NCBI GenBank assembly: GCA_017545245.1
Contig: JAFWPB010000027.1
Location: 1-42,764 of the forward strand
Source: Clostridiales bacterium
GTDB lineage: Bacteria > Bacillota > Clostridia > Saccharofermentanales > Saccharofermentanaceae
Direction: 5' to 3'
DNA length: 42,764 nucleotides
Position 1 is the first letter of the stretch, and each line of letters begins with the position of its first letter. Below are positions 7,868 to 15,624 of the stretch, one piece after another. The notes under the pieces are model-generated. The model was not told where the DNA came from. It ran no database searches and saw only the letters and a list, made by a program, of their open reading frames with translations. The position numbers and the translations under genes were made by a program.

Positions 7868-8424
7868 AGTTCATATCCTTTCGCCCTAAGATAATCGCGA
7901 AGCTTCATCCGAAGTCGGCGGATGGATACTGAGACATTATTCTCACTCATGCCCAGCCGGGATGCGATAGTCTTTATACTGTCCGCATACCAGTAACGCA
8001 AGACGAGCATGACTCGTTTCTCTGCCGGAAGATCTGATAGAAAATCGTTGATTGCTTTTGCTAGCTCACGGCGAGAAAGTTCATCTTCCGGGTCTGGTGA
8101 ATCTGAAGTGATCTCAACCATCTCGTTAAAAACCGCTTCAATATTCTTTCCACCACGCTTTTCCGCAGTCTTTCTCTTATATCTGTCCAATGCAAGATTA
8201 CGAACGATTCGTCCGATAAAAGATGAGAATACCAACGGTTTTTGTGGAGGAATCGAATTCCACACTCTCGAATAGGTATCGTTCACACACTCCTCAGAGT
8301 CTTCGTTGTCATATAGGATGTTATAAGCAATCTTAAAACAGTACTTCCCGTACTTTTTCGATGTCTCTTCAATTGCGGTCTCTTTTCTGTCCCAATATAG
8401 GCGGATTATTCCTTCATCGTCCAT
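7864..8424 (-). CDS. ECF-type RNA polymerase sigma factor (right module)
   Basis: 186 residues from ATG 8424, preferred over an upstream in-frame ATG because AAGGAGG lies 8 nt before it. Region 2 (IIRLYWDRKETAIEETSKKYG..., EECVNDTYSRVWNSIPP) and region 4 (LPAEKRVMLVLRYWYADSIKTIASRLGMSENNVSVSIRRLR) are both clear. It is closely similar in plan to the sigma factor at 4168-4725; the two modules face each other and end 17 nt apart. It is probably transcribed from the promoter-like cassette at 8556-8584. Confidence 0.9.
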   Translation of the reverse strand: MDDEGIIRLYWDRKETAIEETSKKYGKYCFKIAYNILYDNEDSEECVNDTYSRVWNSIPPQKPLVFSSFIGRIVRNLALDRYKRKTAEKRGGKNIEAVFNEMVEITSDSPDPEDELSRRELAKAINDFLSDLPAEKRVMLVLRYWYADSIKTIASRLGMSENNVSVSIRRLRMKLRDYLRAKGYEL

Positions 8425-8552
8425 CCGGATGACCTCCTTCACTTATATTGACGACATTTTGACGAGAATCTGACAACACGACAATGCTTTTTCATAGCTA
8501 CTATATACAGGAACTCTTTCGAGTAGCGATTCGAACGAACAGAATATGCAAA

Positions 8553-8613
8553 GTCATAGTAACATGAGCATAGCAAAGTATCAAACCGCACCTCTCCTGC
8601 GTGTTTCATTTGG
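8553..8613 (-). promoter_or_regulatory. Promoter cassette, copy 1 (toward the sigma operon)
   Basis: On the minus strand TTGATA (8584-8579), 17 nt, TACTAT (8561-8556). The ~60-nt block is about 80% identical by eye to 13064-13122, which stands before the LytTR operon. Both -35/-10 pairs and the upstream CG-rich part are kept, suggesting a duplicated, co-regulated promoter. Confidence 0.6.
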
Positions 8614-8688
8614 AGCGTGCAATATATCTATAGAAGTCAATTTAATACTGATTGGCTGGTCACCCTTTTTTTGTCGGAACGCTCTTCG

Positions 8689-8734
8689 AAATGGCTCTAA
8701 AAATGTTATTCTATTTCAGCAAATGGCTCTAAAA
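8689..8734. repeat. Direct repeat AAATGGCTCTAAAA next to the -35 box
   Basis: Two exact 14-nt copies at 8689-8702 and 8721-8734, 32 nt apart (three helical turns). The second ends 3 nt before the -35 hexamer. The position suggests an operator of the downstream ATPase gene. Confidence 0.6.
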
Positions 8735-8737
8735 TTG

Positions 8738-8766
8738 TTGACGCCATTCTTTCCAGGGCATATAAT
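8738..8766 (+). promoter_or_regulatory. Near-consensus sigma-A promoter of the 8788 gene
   Basis: TTGACG (8738-8743), 17-nt spacer, perfect TATAAT (8761-8766). The start codon of the ATPase follows at 8788, leaving a leader of only about 15 nt with AGGAGG inside it. Confidence 0.85.
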
Positions 8767-8787
8767 TATGCTCAGGAGGACTGAAAA

Positions 8788-10140
8788 ATGGCCTATTTGC
8801 AAAGAAAAGTTGATCAATATCTGGAAAACTGGTTCAAAGACCCGGACAAGAAGCCTCTTATCATTAAAGGCGCACGACAAATCGGCAAGACAGAATCTAT
8901 CAAATGCTTTGCTTCGAAGCATTACGACATTGTTGTCGAGATCAACTTTGTAGAGATGCCCAAATTCAAATCCATCCTGGCAGATGGTTATAGCACAGAT
9001 GCGATCATCAAAAACATCACTCGTATAGATCCTTCCATTTCTCTCGTTCCAGGAAAAACTCTTCTTTTCTTTGACGAGATACAGAGCTATCCCGATATTG
9101 CTACTTCGTTGAAGTTCTTCTCAATCGATGGGCGTTTTGATGTAATTTGCAGCGGTTCGCTTCTTGGTATCAATTACAAGGAGATTGAGAGTATCAGTGT
9201 CGGATTCAAAACAGATTATGAGATGTACTCTATGGATTTTGAAGAATTCCTCTGGGCACGTGGTTATGATGATTCTTTAAAGACAGATATGCTGGATCAC
9301 ATGATTCAAGCAAAGCCTTTTAGCGAAGCTACTGAAAAGACTATATCCTCCCTATTTATCGACTATTGTATTCTCGGAGGTATGCCGGAAGTCGTATCCC
9401 GTTATTTCGCAACCAATACGTTCTCCAGCACCCTCGAATTACAGACGCAGATCATCAACGCTTATCGGGAAGATATAAGAAAGTATGCTGACGGAGTAGA
9501 TCAGACCAGAATCACTCGTATCTTTGATGCCATTCCTGCCCAACTGGCCAAAGAGAACAAGAAATTTCAGATTTCAAAAGTTGCTACTGGTGCTCGGTTT
9601 CATGATTATGGCGGTTGCATTGACTGGCTGCAGGACGCCGGAATCGTAAAGAAGTGCTATTGTCTGAATTTCCCTGAGCTTCCCTTAAAGGGTAATTACG
9701 ACGACACCAAATTCAAACTGTATCTGGCTGATACAGGAATTCTTATCGCCATGTTAGATGACGAAGCGCAGGACGATCTTCGTGCTAACAAAAATCTTGG
9801 CGTGTATAAGGGCGCCATTTATGAAAGCATCGTCGCAGAAGCGCTGTACAAGAGCGGCTATAATCTGTACTATTACAAACGAGACGACGGAACCCTTGAG
9901 GAAGACTTTTTCATACGAGATAAGGACAACTTAATCCCTGTCGAAGTAAAAGCCCGGACCGGTCGTGCACAGTCCATGAAGTCGCTTATCAAGAATGACA
10001 AATACCATGATATCGCGTGGGGAATAAAGCTGTCTTTCAACAACATAGGATTTGCGGACAACTTGTACACTTTTCCTTACTACTGCACCTTTCTTCTGAG
10101 AGATTGGCTGAGCAAACGCGGTTCAGATAACAACAAATAA
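8788..10140 (+). CDS. AAA ATPase with DUF4143 domain (copy 1)
   Basis: 450 residues. Walker A GARQIGKTES near residue 32 and Walker B LLFFDEIQ near 96 define an AAA_14-type core. The C-terminal DUF4143 part carries EEDFFIRDKDNLIPVEVKA, the D...E-V-K pattern typical of PD-(D/E)XK-like folds in this family. The family is very common in gut anaerobes but its function is not settled. AGGAGG 8 nt upstream fixes the start. It is alone in its transcription unit, with a strong promoter and a repeated operator-like element, which suggests tight, perhaps self-, regulation. Confidence 0.85.
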   Translation: MAYLQRKVDQYLENWFKDPDKKPLIIKGARQIGKTESIKCFASKHYDIVVEINFVEMPKFKSILADGYSTDAIIKNITRIDPSISLVPGKTLLFFDEIQSYPDIATSLKFFSIDGRFDVICSGSLLGINYKEIESISVGFKTDYEMYSMDFEEFLWARGYDDSLKTDMLDHMIQAKPFSEATEKTISSLFIDYCILGGMPEVVSRYFATNTFSSTLELQTQIINAYREDIRKYADGVDQTRITRIFDAIPAQLAKENKKFQISKVATGARFHDYGGCIDWLQDAGIVKKCYCLNFPELPLKGNYDDTKFKLYLADTGILIAMLDDEAQDDLRANKNLGVYKGAIYESIVAEALYKSGYNLYYYKRDDGTLEEDFFIRDKDNLIPVEVKARTGRAQSMKSLIKNDKYHDIAWGIKLSFNNIGFADNLYTFPYYCTFLLRDWLSKRGSDNNK

Positions 10141-10239
10141 AGTTCCTTTCGTTTTACGACGATTTTGAAAACACTGTTGGATTTGCGACGAGTATTATTT
10201 TAGTCTTATTCTTCATGTAATACTCCCTCAAAATAACGC

Positions 10240-11151
10240 TTATCTTCTCTTATATGTCTTGTTATAAACTATGGTCATAAAAACGATGCAGGCAAGGGCG
10301 ATCGTCAGGATATAGAGGGTTGACCCCGCTCCTGTAAAAGTCGTCCCGAATGACTTGGCATTAAAACTGAACACCTCTCTGATCGAAGATATAAAAGCAC
10401 CGTTATCCAGTCCTTTTATATCACTATTGATACTCTCTGTGACTCCTTTGAGAAGATCGTTTCGCAACATGGAAGTGATGTGGCTTGCAGGAAACAGATT
10501 GCATAAAGACATGACGCTGTCAGAAAACCGTGACAAGGGAATATATGCGCCGATAACAAATCCTGAAGCGGCCGACAGTATACCGAAAAGAGCAGAGCTG
10601 GTGGAAGAGGATCTTATAAGGAGCATAATGACCATAAAGAGCGCTGTCGAAGACAGTGATCCCAGGAGAATGGTCAAGTAACACGAGGCAATAGATATTG
10701 CCGGCATATGCATATCACCCATTATGTTGAGGATGATAAGACCTATTGTCATGATAAGACTTGTCATAAAAAAAGCGGATATTCCTGACGCCGTAAAGTA
10801 GGAGAGGATGATCTTCCATCTCTTTATTGGGGTGGAAAGAATATCGCTGTCAACGCCGGATTCCCTGTCTTTAACGATCGTCTGAAGACATGTGTAAGGT
10901 ACAGTGATCGTGGCGGATCCGAGAATGCCTGAAAGCAGGATTCCGTTTACGAACATGTCTATGTGTTTTCCATCGACGATATTTTCAAGTCCATTCATCG
11001 TACCCGTCAAAGCATCTGTGAAAGTGCCCTTAAGGAACAGAAGATATAGGGCGAATACGATGATCGATGTCAAGAGCGAAAAGAATATCGCGAAGATGTC
11101 CTTATAAAATACGAGAAGATTTCTTCTGGTTAATCCAATAAAGTCTTTCAT
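10240..11151 (-). CDS. ABC-2 type transporter permease
   Basis: 303 residues with six hydrophobic segments: an N-terminal one (residues ~15-37), a pair around 70-95, and a cluster from ~110 to 215, with a last one near the C-terminus. This is the ABC-2 permease plan. It starts directly after the stop of the ATPase gene (TAA then ATG), so the two form one exporter. Substrate is unknown; similar pairs beside LytTR regulators export peptides or drugs (established pattern, not proof). Confidence 0.85.
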   Translation of the reverse strand: MKDFIGLTRRNLLVFYKDIFAIFFSLLTSIIVFALYLLFLKGTFTDALTGTMNGLENIVDGKHIDMFVNGILLSGILGSATITVPYTCLQTIVKDRESGVDSDILSTPIKRWKIILSYFTASGISAFFMTSLIMTIGLIILNIMGDMHMPAISIASCYLTILLGSLSSTALFMVIMLLIRSSSTSSALFGILSAASGFVIGAYIPLSRFSDSVMSLCNLFPASHITSMLRNDLLKGVTESINSDIKGLDNGAFISSIREVFSFNAKSFGTTFTGAGSTLYILTIALACIVFMTIVYNKTYKRR

Positions 11152-12054
11152 TTATGCAAGTTCCTTTCCTGTGAGGTTTAAGAATACGTCATCCATGGTT
11201 CCCTTGATGTATTCATAATCCCGGATATATTCTTTATGCTCGTATATAAAGTCTGTTAAGATCCTGTCTGTCTGAATATTGTAGTGATCCGCGTCATATG
11301 AGAAAACGTTGCTGATGGTCGAGATCAGTGTTTCTGCTTCAGCGTTCTCGGGTGTGTACCAGATCAGCCTGGAATGTGCGTACGAAGACTTCAGTTCAGC
11401 CGGTGTACCCTGTGAGACGATATGTCCTTTGTCCAGGATCACAACATTGTCGGCATCTCTTGTCTCTTCCATGTAGTGGGTGGTTAAGAAGATCGTCATT
11501 TTTTGTTCTTTTCTTAAGTAATTGATGTAGTCCCACACGAGTTTTCTGGACGTGGGATCCAGTCCCGTCGTCGGTTCATCAAGAAAGAGGATCTTCGGCT
11601 GGTTTATGAGCGCTCTCATGATGTCGACTCTTCTCCTCTGCCCTCCGGAGAGTTTATCATATCTCCGATTCCAGATTTCCCTCATCTCGAAACTTTCGGC
11701 AAAAGGCTCCAGTCTGTTTTGAATCTCTTTTTTTGAGAGTCCATAATAAGAACCTCTGGATATGAGATTGTCCTTAACGCTTAACCCCTTGTCTAATACA
11801 GAATTCTGGAAAACGATACCGTTGACTTTACGAATCCCGTCGTCCTCCTTACCCAGTTCATACCCCGCGACAAACGCCGTTCCTGAAGTTTTTTGCAGGA
11901 TCGTTGTCAACATATTGATCGTTGTTGATTTTCCGGCTCCGTTCTCTCCCAGAAAAGCAAAAAGCTCTCCTTCTTCCACATCAAACGAGATTGAATCAAC
12001 TGCGGTTTGTTCTTTGTACTTTTTGGTAAGATCTTTGACTTCGATGATTTTCAT
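11152..12054 (-). CDS. ABC transporter ATP-binding protein
   Basis: 300 residues with Walker A GENGAGKST, signature LSGGQRRRVDIMRAL, Walker B ILFLDEPTTGLDP and the H-loop TTHYMEET. The ~75-residue C-terminal extension is usual for drug or bacteriocin exporters of the DrrA/CcmA type. AAAGGAGG lies 8 nt before ATG 12054. It sits downstream of LytTR and DUF3021 genes, with its own pair of putative LytTR sites at 12116-12147. Confidence 0.92.
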   Translation of the reverse strand: MKIIEVKDLTKKYKEQTAVDSISFDVEEGELFAFLGENGAGKSTTINMLTTILQKTSGTAFVAGYELGKEDDGIRKVNGIVFQNSVLDKGLSVKDNLISRGSYYGLSKKEIQNRLEPFAESFEMREIWNRRYDKLSGGQRRRVDIMRALINQPKILFLDEPTTGLDPTSRKLVWDYINYLRKEQKMTIFLTTHYMEETRDADNVVILDKGHIVSQGTPAELKSSYAHSRLIWYTPENAEAETLISTISNVFSYDADHYNIQTDRILTDFIYEHKEYIRDYEYIKGTMDDVFLNLTGKELA

Positions 12055-12115
12055 GCCGATTCCTCCTTTGCAAGGTCAATGTAACCTATCGGGAGGCATA
12101 TGAAAACAGCCGCAT

Positions 12116-12147
12116 TACCAAGTTGCGGGAAAGAGATACCAAGTTGC
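12116..12147 (-). promoter_or_regulatory. Putative LytTR operator: two 11-bp direct repeats, 21 nt apart
   Basis: TACCAAGTTGC at 12116-12126 and again at 12137-12147. LytTR regulators bind paired direct repeats spaced by about two helical turns, and a LytTR gene lies just upstream, so this is the likely site through which it controls the ABC exporter. Confidence 0.6.
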
Positions 12148-12157
12148 AGAAATCGGG

Positions 12158-12598
12158 TTATTCTTCGTCCCGTATGCCGTTCAAAGCTTTGTTGATCTTA
12201 TTGTCATCACGCTTATAGATCCAGAGCGATACGGTCCACACAAAAGCATAGACCAGAAAGAAAATGACGGATACCATGATAAAACTGCTTAGTTTTGTGA
12301 ACCATTTAAAGAACCATCCGAAAAGAACTATGATCAGATAGACACTCAGGCAGTGAATGATGATCTTTACTGTGAACTTATTCTTGAGGATATTTGTATC
12401 AATAAATAAAAGTATCGTCATGACAGAACAGATGGCTCCGGCAAGGATCACCGACAGGATATGGAACCAGGACAGCGAAAAAGCTGACAGGTCATCGCCT
12501 AAGAAAACACTGTATACAAGCCCTTCGATAAGGATGCCGACAAAGATAGAGAAGGAGATTATCGCGGTCTGTTCAAACCAAAGTTTCAATTTATTCAT
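12158..12598 (-). CDS. DUF3021-type membrane protein
   Basis: 146 residues with four hydrophobic helices (about 12-30, 45-67, 76-96 and 104-125) and charged ends. DUF3021 proteins are regularly encoded directly after a LytTR regulator and are thought to modulate it, in a way that resembles anti-activators. Here the start overlaps the LytTR stop by 4 nt (ATGA), which is the standard arrangement. Confidence 0.8.
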   Translation of the reverse strand: MNKLKLWFEQTAIISFSIFVGILIEGLVYSVFLGDDLSAFSLSWFHILSVILAGAICSVMTILLFIDTNILKNKFTVKIIIHCLSVYLIIVLFGWFFKWFTKLSSFIMVSVIFFLVYAFVWTVSLWIYKRDDNKINKALNGIRDEE

Positions 12599-13032
12599 CC
12601 TATTCCCAGCCTCCTCTTGACTTCTTTTGCATATCCTCTTGAAATAACCACGACTTCATCATTTATGAGCGTCGCATCTATCCTGCCACTTATCTGGGAC
12701 TTCACGTTACGCACCTTTCTGAGGTTTACGATCATGGATTTGGAACATCTTACGAAGTAGCCGCCGAGCAGAACTTCGAGTTCATAGAGTCTGTATTTTG
12801 TGTCATAGCAGCCCTGTCTGGTATAGACAAATGTCTTTTTATCTACGGATTCGATATAGTAGACATTGGAAGCTTTGAGGATATAGGTTTTCCCATCCTT
12901 GCTGACGGCAAAGCCCTTGGCATCACCTTCCAGCAGTTCGACTGCACCGGAGATCTCATCTGTGATCTCCACAGCCTTGATTACGGCCTCTTCCTGATCT
13001 TTGCTGTCTACTTTTTCGATATGGACACGCAT
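12595..13032 (-). CDS. LytTR-domain transcriptional regulator
   Basis: 145 residues with no receiver domain. The N-terminal ~45 residues form a short regulatory part, and the rest is a LytTR DNA-binding domain (YILKASNVYYIESVDKK, YDTKYRLYELE, FVRCSKSMIVNLRKVRNV, VVISRGYAKEVKRRLG). GGAG precedes ATG 13032. It is the first gene of LytTR-DUF3021-ABC and is preceded by a promoter cassette also found before the right sigma operon. Confidence 0.92.
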   Translation of the reverse strand: MRVHIEKVDSKDQEEAVIKAVEITDEISGAVELLEGDAKGFAVSKDGKTYILKASNVYYIESVDKKTFVYTRQGCYDTKYRLYELEVLLGGYFVRCSKSMIVNLRKVRNVKSQISGRIDATLINDEVVVISRGYAKEVKRRLGIG

Positions 13033-13063
13033 AAAAAGCTCCGATCGTAATTTGTTCTACAAG

Positions 13064-13122
13064 GTCATAGTATCATGAGCATTCTGAAGAATCAAACTGT
13101 ACCTCGCTTGCGTTTTTCATTC
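13064..13122 (-). promoter_or_regulatory. Promoter cassette, copy 2 (LytTR operon)
   Basis: On the minus strand TTGATT (13095-13090), 17 nt, TACTAT (13072-13067), with the start codon 35 nt further. The block matches 8553-8613 at about four positions in five, including the sequence between and upstream of the boxes. Confidence 0.65.
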
Positions 13123-13666
13123 AGTCAACCACCTGAGTAATATTATCAGGCCGGACCGCATTGGATTTATCGAAGTCACTACAGTATTCCCTTGAATGGC
13201 TGATCTCGATGAAACATAGTTTTTCAAAATCGTATCCCCAGTGGGGAACAAGAAACCAACGATTCATAAGACCGGTATATTTCTCAACCTGCTTTCTGAA
13301 ATATTCTTCCGGGAAGGCATGCTTCAGGTTCCTAAGGTATCTTTCAAAACCCGGCAGGCGGGCATCTTCTATTGCATCATAGTCATAATGTCTGTGTTCA
13401 ATAAAGCCATGTCCCGCAAAATCTCTATACCAGCGCCAGGTTTTGGATTTATCCGCTTTGCCAACAAAGCCACAGATGACATTTAACTGCCACCATTTCA
13501 GATCTTCCTCGTCCTTCGCCTCATAGCGGACCGTGTCAGGATCGCCGCGCTCACCTTCCGACATCACTTTGAGGCCATCCAGATACAGCCCGGAAAACCA
13601 ATCGATCGGTTCATCTTTACAATCTTCCGGCAAATGATCTCTTATCCATTTTTCGTCAAGTTCCAT
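13121..13666 (-). CDS. Hypothetical protein, 181 residues, possibly immunity-like
   Basis: A soluble, Trp/Tyr-rich acidic protein without signal or cysteines in pairs. Features include DWFSGLYLDGLKV, KWWQLNVICGFVGK, FIEHRHYDYDAIED and NRWFLVPHWGYDFEKLCFIEISHS. Its size and aromatic composition recall immunity proteins of polymorphic toxin systems, but I cannot place it in a family and no toxin lies next to it. GAGG lies 8 nt before ATG 13666. It is a single gene between the LytTR operon and the second DUF4143 ATPase. Confidence 0.7.
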   Translation of the reverse strand: MELDEKWIRDHLPEDCKDEPIDWFSGLYLDGLKVMSEGERGDPDTVRYEAKDEEDLKWWQLNVICGFVGKADKSKTWRWYRDFAGHGFIEHRHYDYDAIEDARLPGFERYLRNLKHAFPEEYFRKQVEKYTGLMNRWFLVPHWGYDFEKLCFIEISHSREYCSDFDKSNAVRPDNITQVVD

Positions 13667-13755
13667 CAGATAGCCTCGTATAAATAAAAAGGGGCGAAAG
13701 TATATACCACTACTACTTTGTCAAGAAATGAGTTCTCAACCATTTTCGTCAACCG

Positions 13756-14970
13756 CTATATTGCTTTAATTGGAACCAGTTTGTTTTTCGCATCTAGAGG
13801 AATGATCGAAGAAGACATGCAAAGAACAGCCCCTTCCGCAATATCTTCCTGGAGAGAATCCAATACCGAGAAATTCTTCAGAGCATTCCTCCCCGGATCT
13901 GCATTCATTTTGATCTCTATGGGATATAACTTTCCGTTCTCTATTATCATCAGATCAATTTCTTTCCCATTATTGTCTCTGTAAAAAGTCAATCTGCTTC
14001 TTGCTTCAATTCCGTTATTTGCGTAGCTCTTATATATCTCGGAAATAACATAGTTCTCGAACATTGCCCCGGCCATCGCCGATAACTCTAGAGCTCTTGC
14101 GTTATTCCACATGCTTAAATAGCATGCGAGACCGGTATCCATGAAATACATCTTAGGTCTTTTTACGATTCGCTTTATGGTATTGCCAAAATACGGATGT
14201 AAAAGCACTACAATACCTGATGTTACAAGGATTGAAAGCCAGTTATCAGCTGTTTTCCGATCAATATCAACATCCTTGGCAAGATCTGCAAGATTTACTT
14301 CCTGACTTGTTCTTGCCGCTACGCAAGAAATGAACTTAATGAATTTGCTCTCATTTTTTATATTAATCAAATCTCGGATATCTCTCTCGATATATGTCTG
14401 CATATATGATCCATAGTAATCTTCATAAGATAATCCGGGATCACTTATGATCTGTGGCATTCCACCTCGCAGTATCTTATCGAAAATATCGGAGATAACA
14501 TCGTCCGAAGTTAGATTCTTTATAGCAGAAGGATTAAAAGGAATACTGTCTCTACCTTCAATCTCAGCTCGAGACAAAGAATACATGGATAATATGCCGA
14601 CTCTACCTGCTAAAGACTCACTAACGTTACTCATCATGTTAAACATTTGCGATCCGGTCAGATAATACTGCCCGTTTATTCTCTGTTCATCAACTTTAAT
14701 CTTGATAAATGGCAATAACTCGGGAGCATACTGGATCTCGTCGATGATAACAGGCGCAGCGTACTGTTGCAGAAAAAGCTCAGGATCCGTTTTAGCAAGT
14801 TCCCTGATTCTCGGGTGATCAAGGGTTACATATTGGATATCAGACATATCTTCAGCAACCTTTTTTAAAAGTGTTGTCTTTCCGACTTGTCTTGCTCCGC
14901 AAACCAAAACAACAGGGAAATGTTCTGCCATCTCCTTTACTCTTATCTCAAGGCTTCTTTTTATATACAT
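13756..14970 (-). CDS. AAA ATPase with DUF4143 domain (copy 2)
   Basis: 404 residues from ATG 14970 (AGAGGTGG 5 nt upstream; an earlier start lies within the operator). Walker A GARQVGKTTL at ~25, Walker B PVIIDEIQYAPELL, arginine-rich loop LTGSQMFNMM, and a C-terminal DUF4143 part with FYRDNNGKEIDLMIIENGKLYPIEIK, the nuclease-fold pattern. The sequence is only distantly like copies 1 and 3, so this is not a recent duplication. It is controlled from a consensus promoter with a 33-bp palindrome at the start point. Confidence 0.88.
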   Translation of the reverse strand: MYIKRSLEIRVKEMAEHFPVVLVCGARQVGKTTLLKKVAEDMSDIQYVTLDHPRIRELAKTDPELFLQQYAAPVIIDEIQYAPELLPFIKIKVDEQRINGQYYLTGSQMFNMMSNVSESLAGRVGILSMYSLSRAEIEGRDSIPFNPSAIKNLTSDDVISDIFDKILRGGMPQIISDPGLSYEDYYGSYMQTYIERDIRDLINIKNESKFIKFISCVAARTSQEVNLADLAKDVDIDRKTADNWLSILVTSGIVVLLHPYFGNTIKRIVKRPKMYFMDTGLACYLSMWNNARALELSAMAGAMFENYVISEIYKSYANNGIEARSRLTFYRDNNGKEIDLMIIENGKLYPIEIKMNADPGRNALKNFSVLDSLQEDIAEGAVLCMSSSIIPLDAKNKLVPIKAI

Positions 14971-14983
14971 CCAACCACCTCTT

Positions 14984-15043
14984 ATACAAATAGGGAGTGT
15001 CACTCCTTATTTGTATTATATTGGGTTATATGAATTTAATCAA
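14984..15043 (-). promoter_or_regulatory. Promoter with 33-bp palindromic operator
   Basis: Minus strand: TTGATT (15043-15038), 17 nt, TATAAT (15020-15015). The palindrome ATACAAATAGGGAGTG-T-CACTCCTTATTTGTAT (14984-15016) has 16-nt arms with one mismatch and begins within the -10 box, covering the probable start point. Binding there would block transcription. Confidence 0.8.
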
Positions 15044-15058
15044 TAGGCGATTAAGCTT

Positions 15059-15499
15059 CTATGTCAACTTCTGATCTTTCGAAACATTCTCGCTCGTTTG
15101 CATTGCCGCAAAAGCAGCTATACCGATGGCCATAAGCACCCATGGCGCAGCTGCACTGGCAAATTCTTCCGGTCCTCCGCCAATGAATTTACATATTACG
15201 AATGCAACACCGAAAATCAATGCAATCACCGACGCCGCAATAATCACTCGTGTCTTTGACTGGGATACTTTAACATCATTCTTAACTTTTTCTGTCATTT
15301 GGGGATCTCCTTTTACCAATTCATCTAATGTGATATTGTAAAGGTCGCTCAATTCAATCAGACTCGCGATATCCGGAAGCGTTTTTCCGGTTTCCCAATT
15401 TGAGACAGAGACTCTTGATACATGGATCTTTTCTGCCACTTCTTCCTGGGTCATTCCGGAATTCTTTCTCGCTGCTTTTAGTCTTTCACAAATCTGCAT
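15059..15499 (-). CDS. XRE-family regulator with C-terminal membrane helices
   Basis: 146 residues from ATG 15499 (AAAGGAG 9 nt upstream). The N-terminal helix-turn-helix of the Cro/C1 type (RLKAARKNSGMTQEEVAEKIHVSRVSVSNWETGKTLPDIASLIELSDLY) covers residues ~5-60. A linker and two hydrophobic segments follow (about 82-101 and 109-127), so it is a membrane-tethered regulator of a kind common in Firmicutes. Target genes are unknown; neighbours on both sides are DUF4143 ATPases. Confidence 0.9.
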   Translation of the reverse strand: MQICERLKAARKNSGMTQEEVAEKIHVSRVSVSNWETGKTLPDIASLIELSDLYNITLDELVKGDPQMTEKVKNDVKVSQSKTRVIIAASVIALIFGVAFVICKFIGGGPEEFASAAAPWVLMAIGIAAFAAMQTSENVSKDQKLT

Positions 15500-15624
15500 C
15501 TTTCTGAGCTCCTTTATGTCTCGAATGTAATCCCAAACGATCAACGTGTCTATAAAATGCCTTTTTCAATCCCCATATCAGCGTGTAAAAGGTGCTTTAC
15601 ATCGCCTGATATCAATACTTTTGC

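Larger units (their letters stand above)
8425..8787. other. Divergent regulatory region
   Basis: 363 nt between the right sigma operon and the first DUF4143 ATPase. It contains a leftward promoter-like cassette (8553-8613), the direct repeat AAATGGCTCTAAAA and a near-consensus rightward promoter at 8738-8766. I see no convincing gene in it. Confidence 0.6.

Noticed and set aside
8546..8953. 135-residue plus-strand frame overlapping the first ATPase
   Set aside because: It covers promoters and runs in another frame of the ATPase gene, with no ribosome site.
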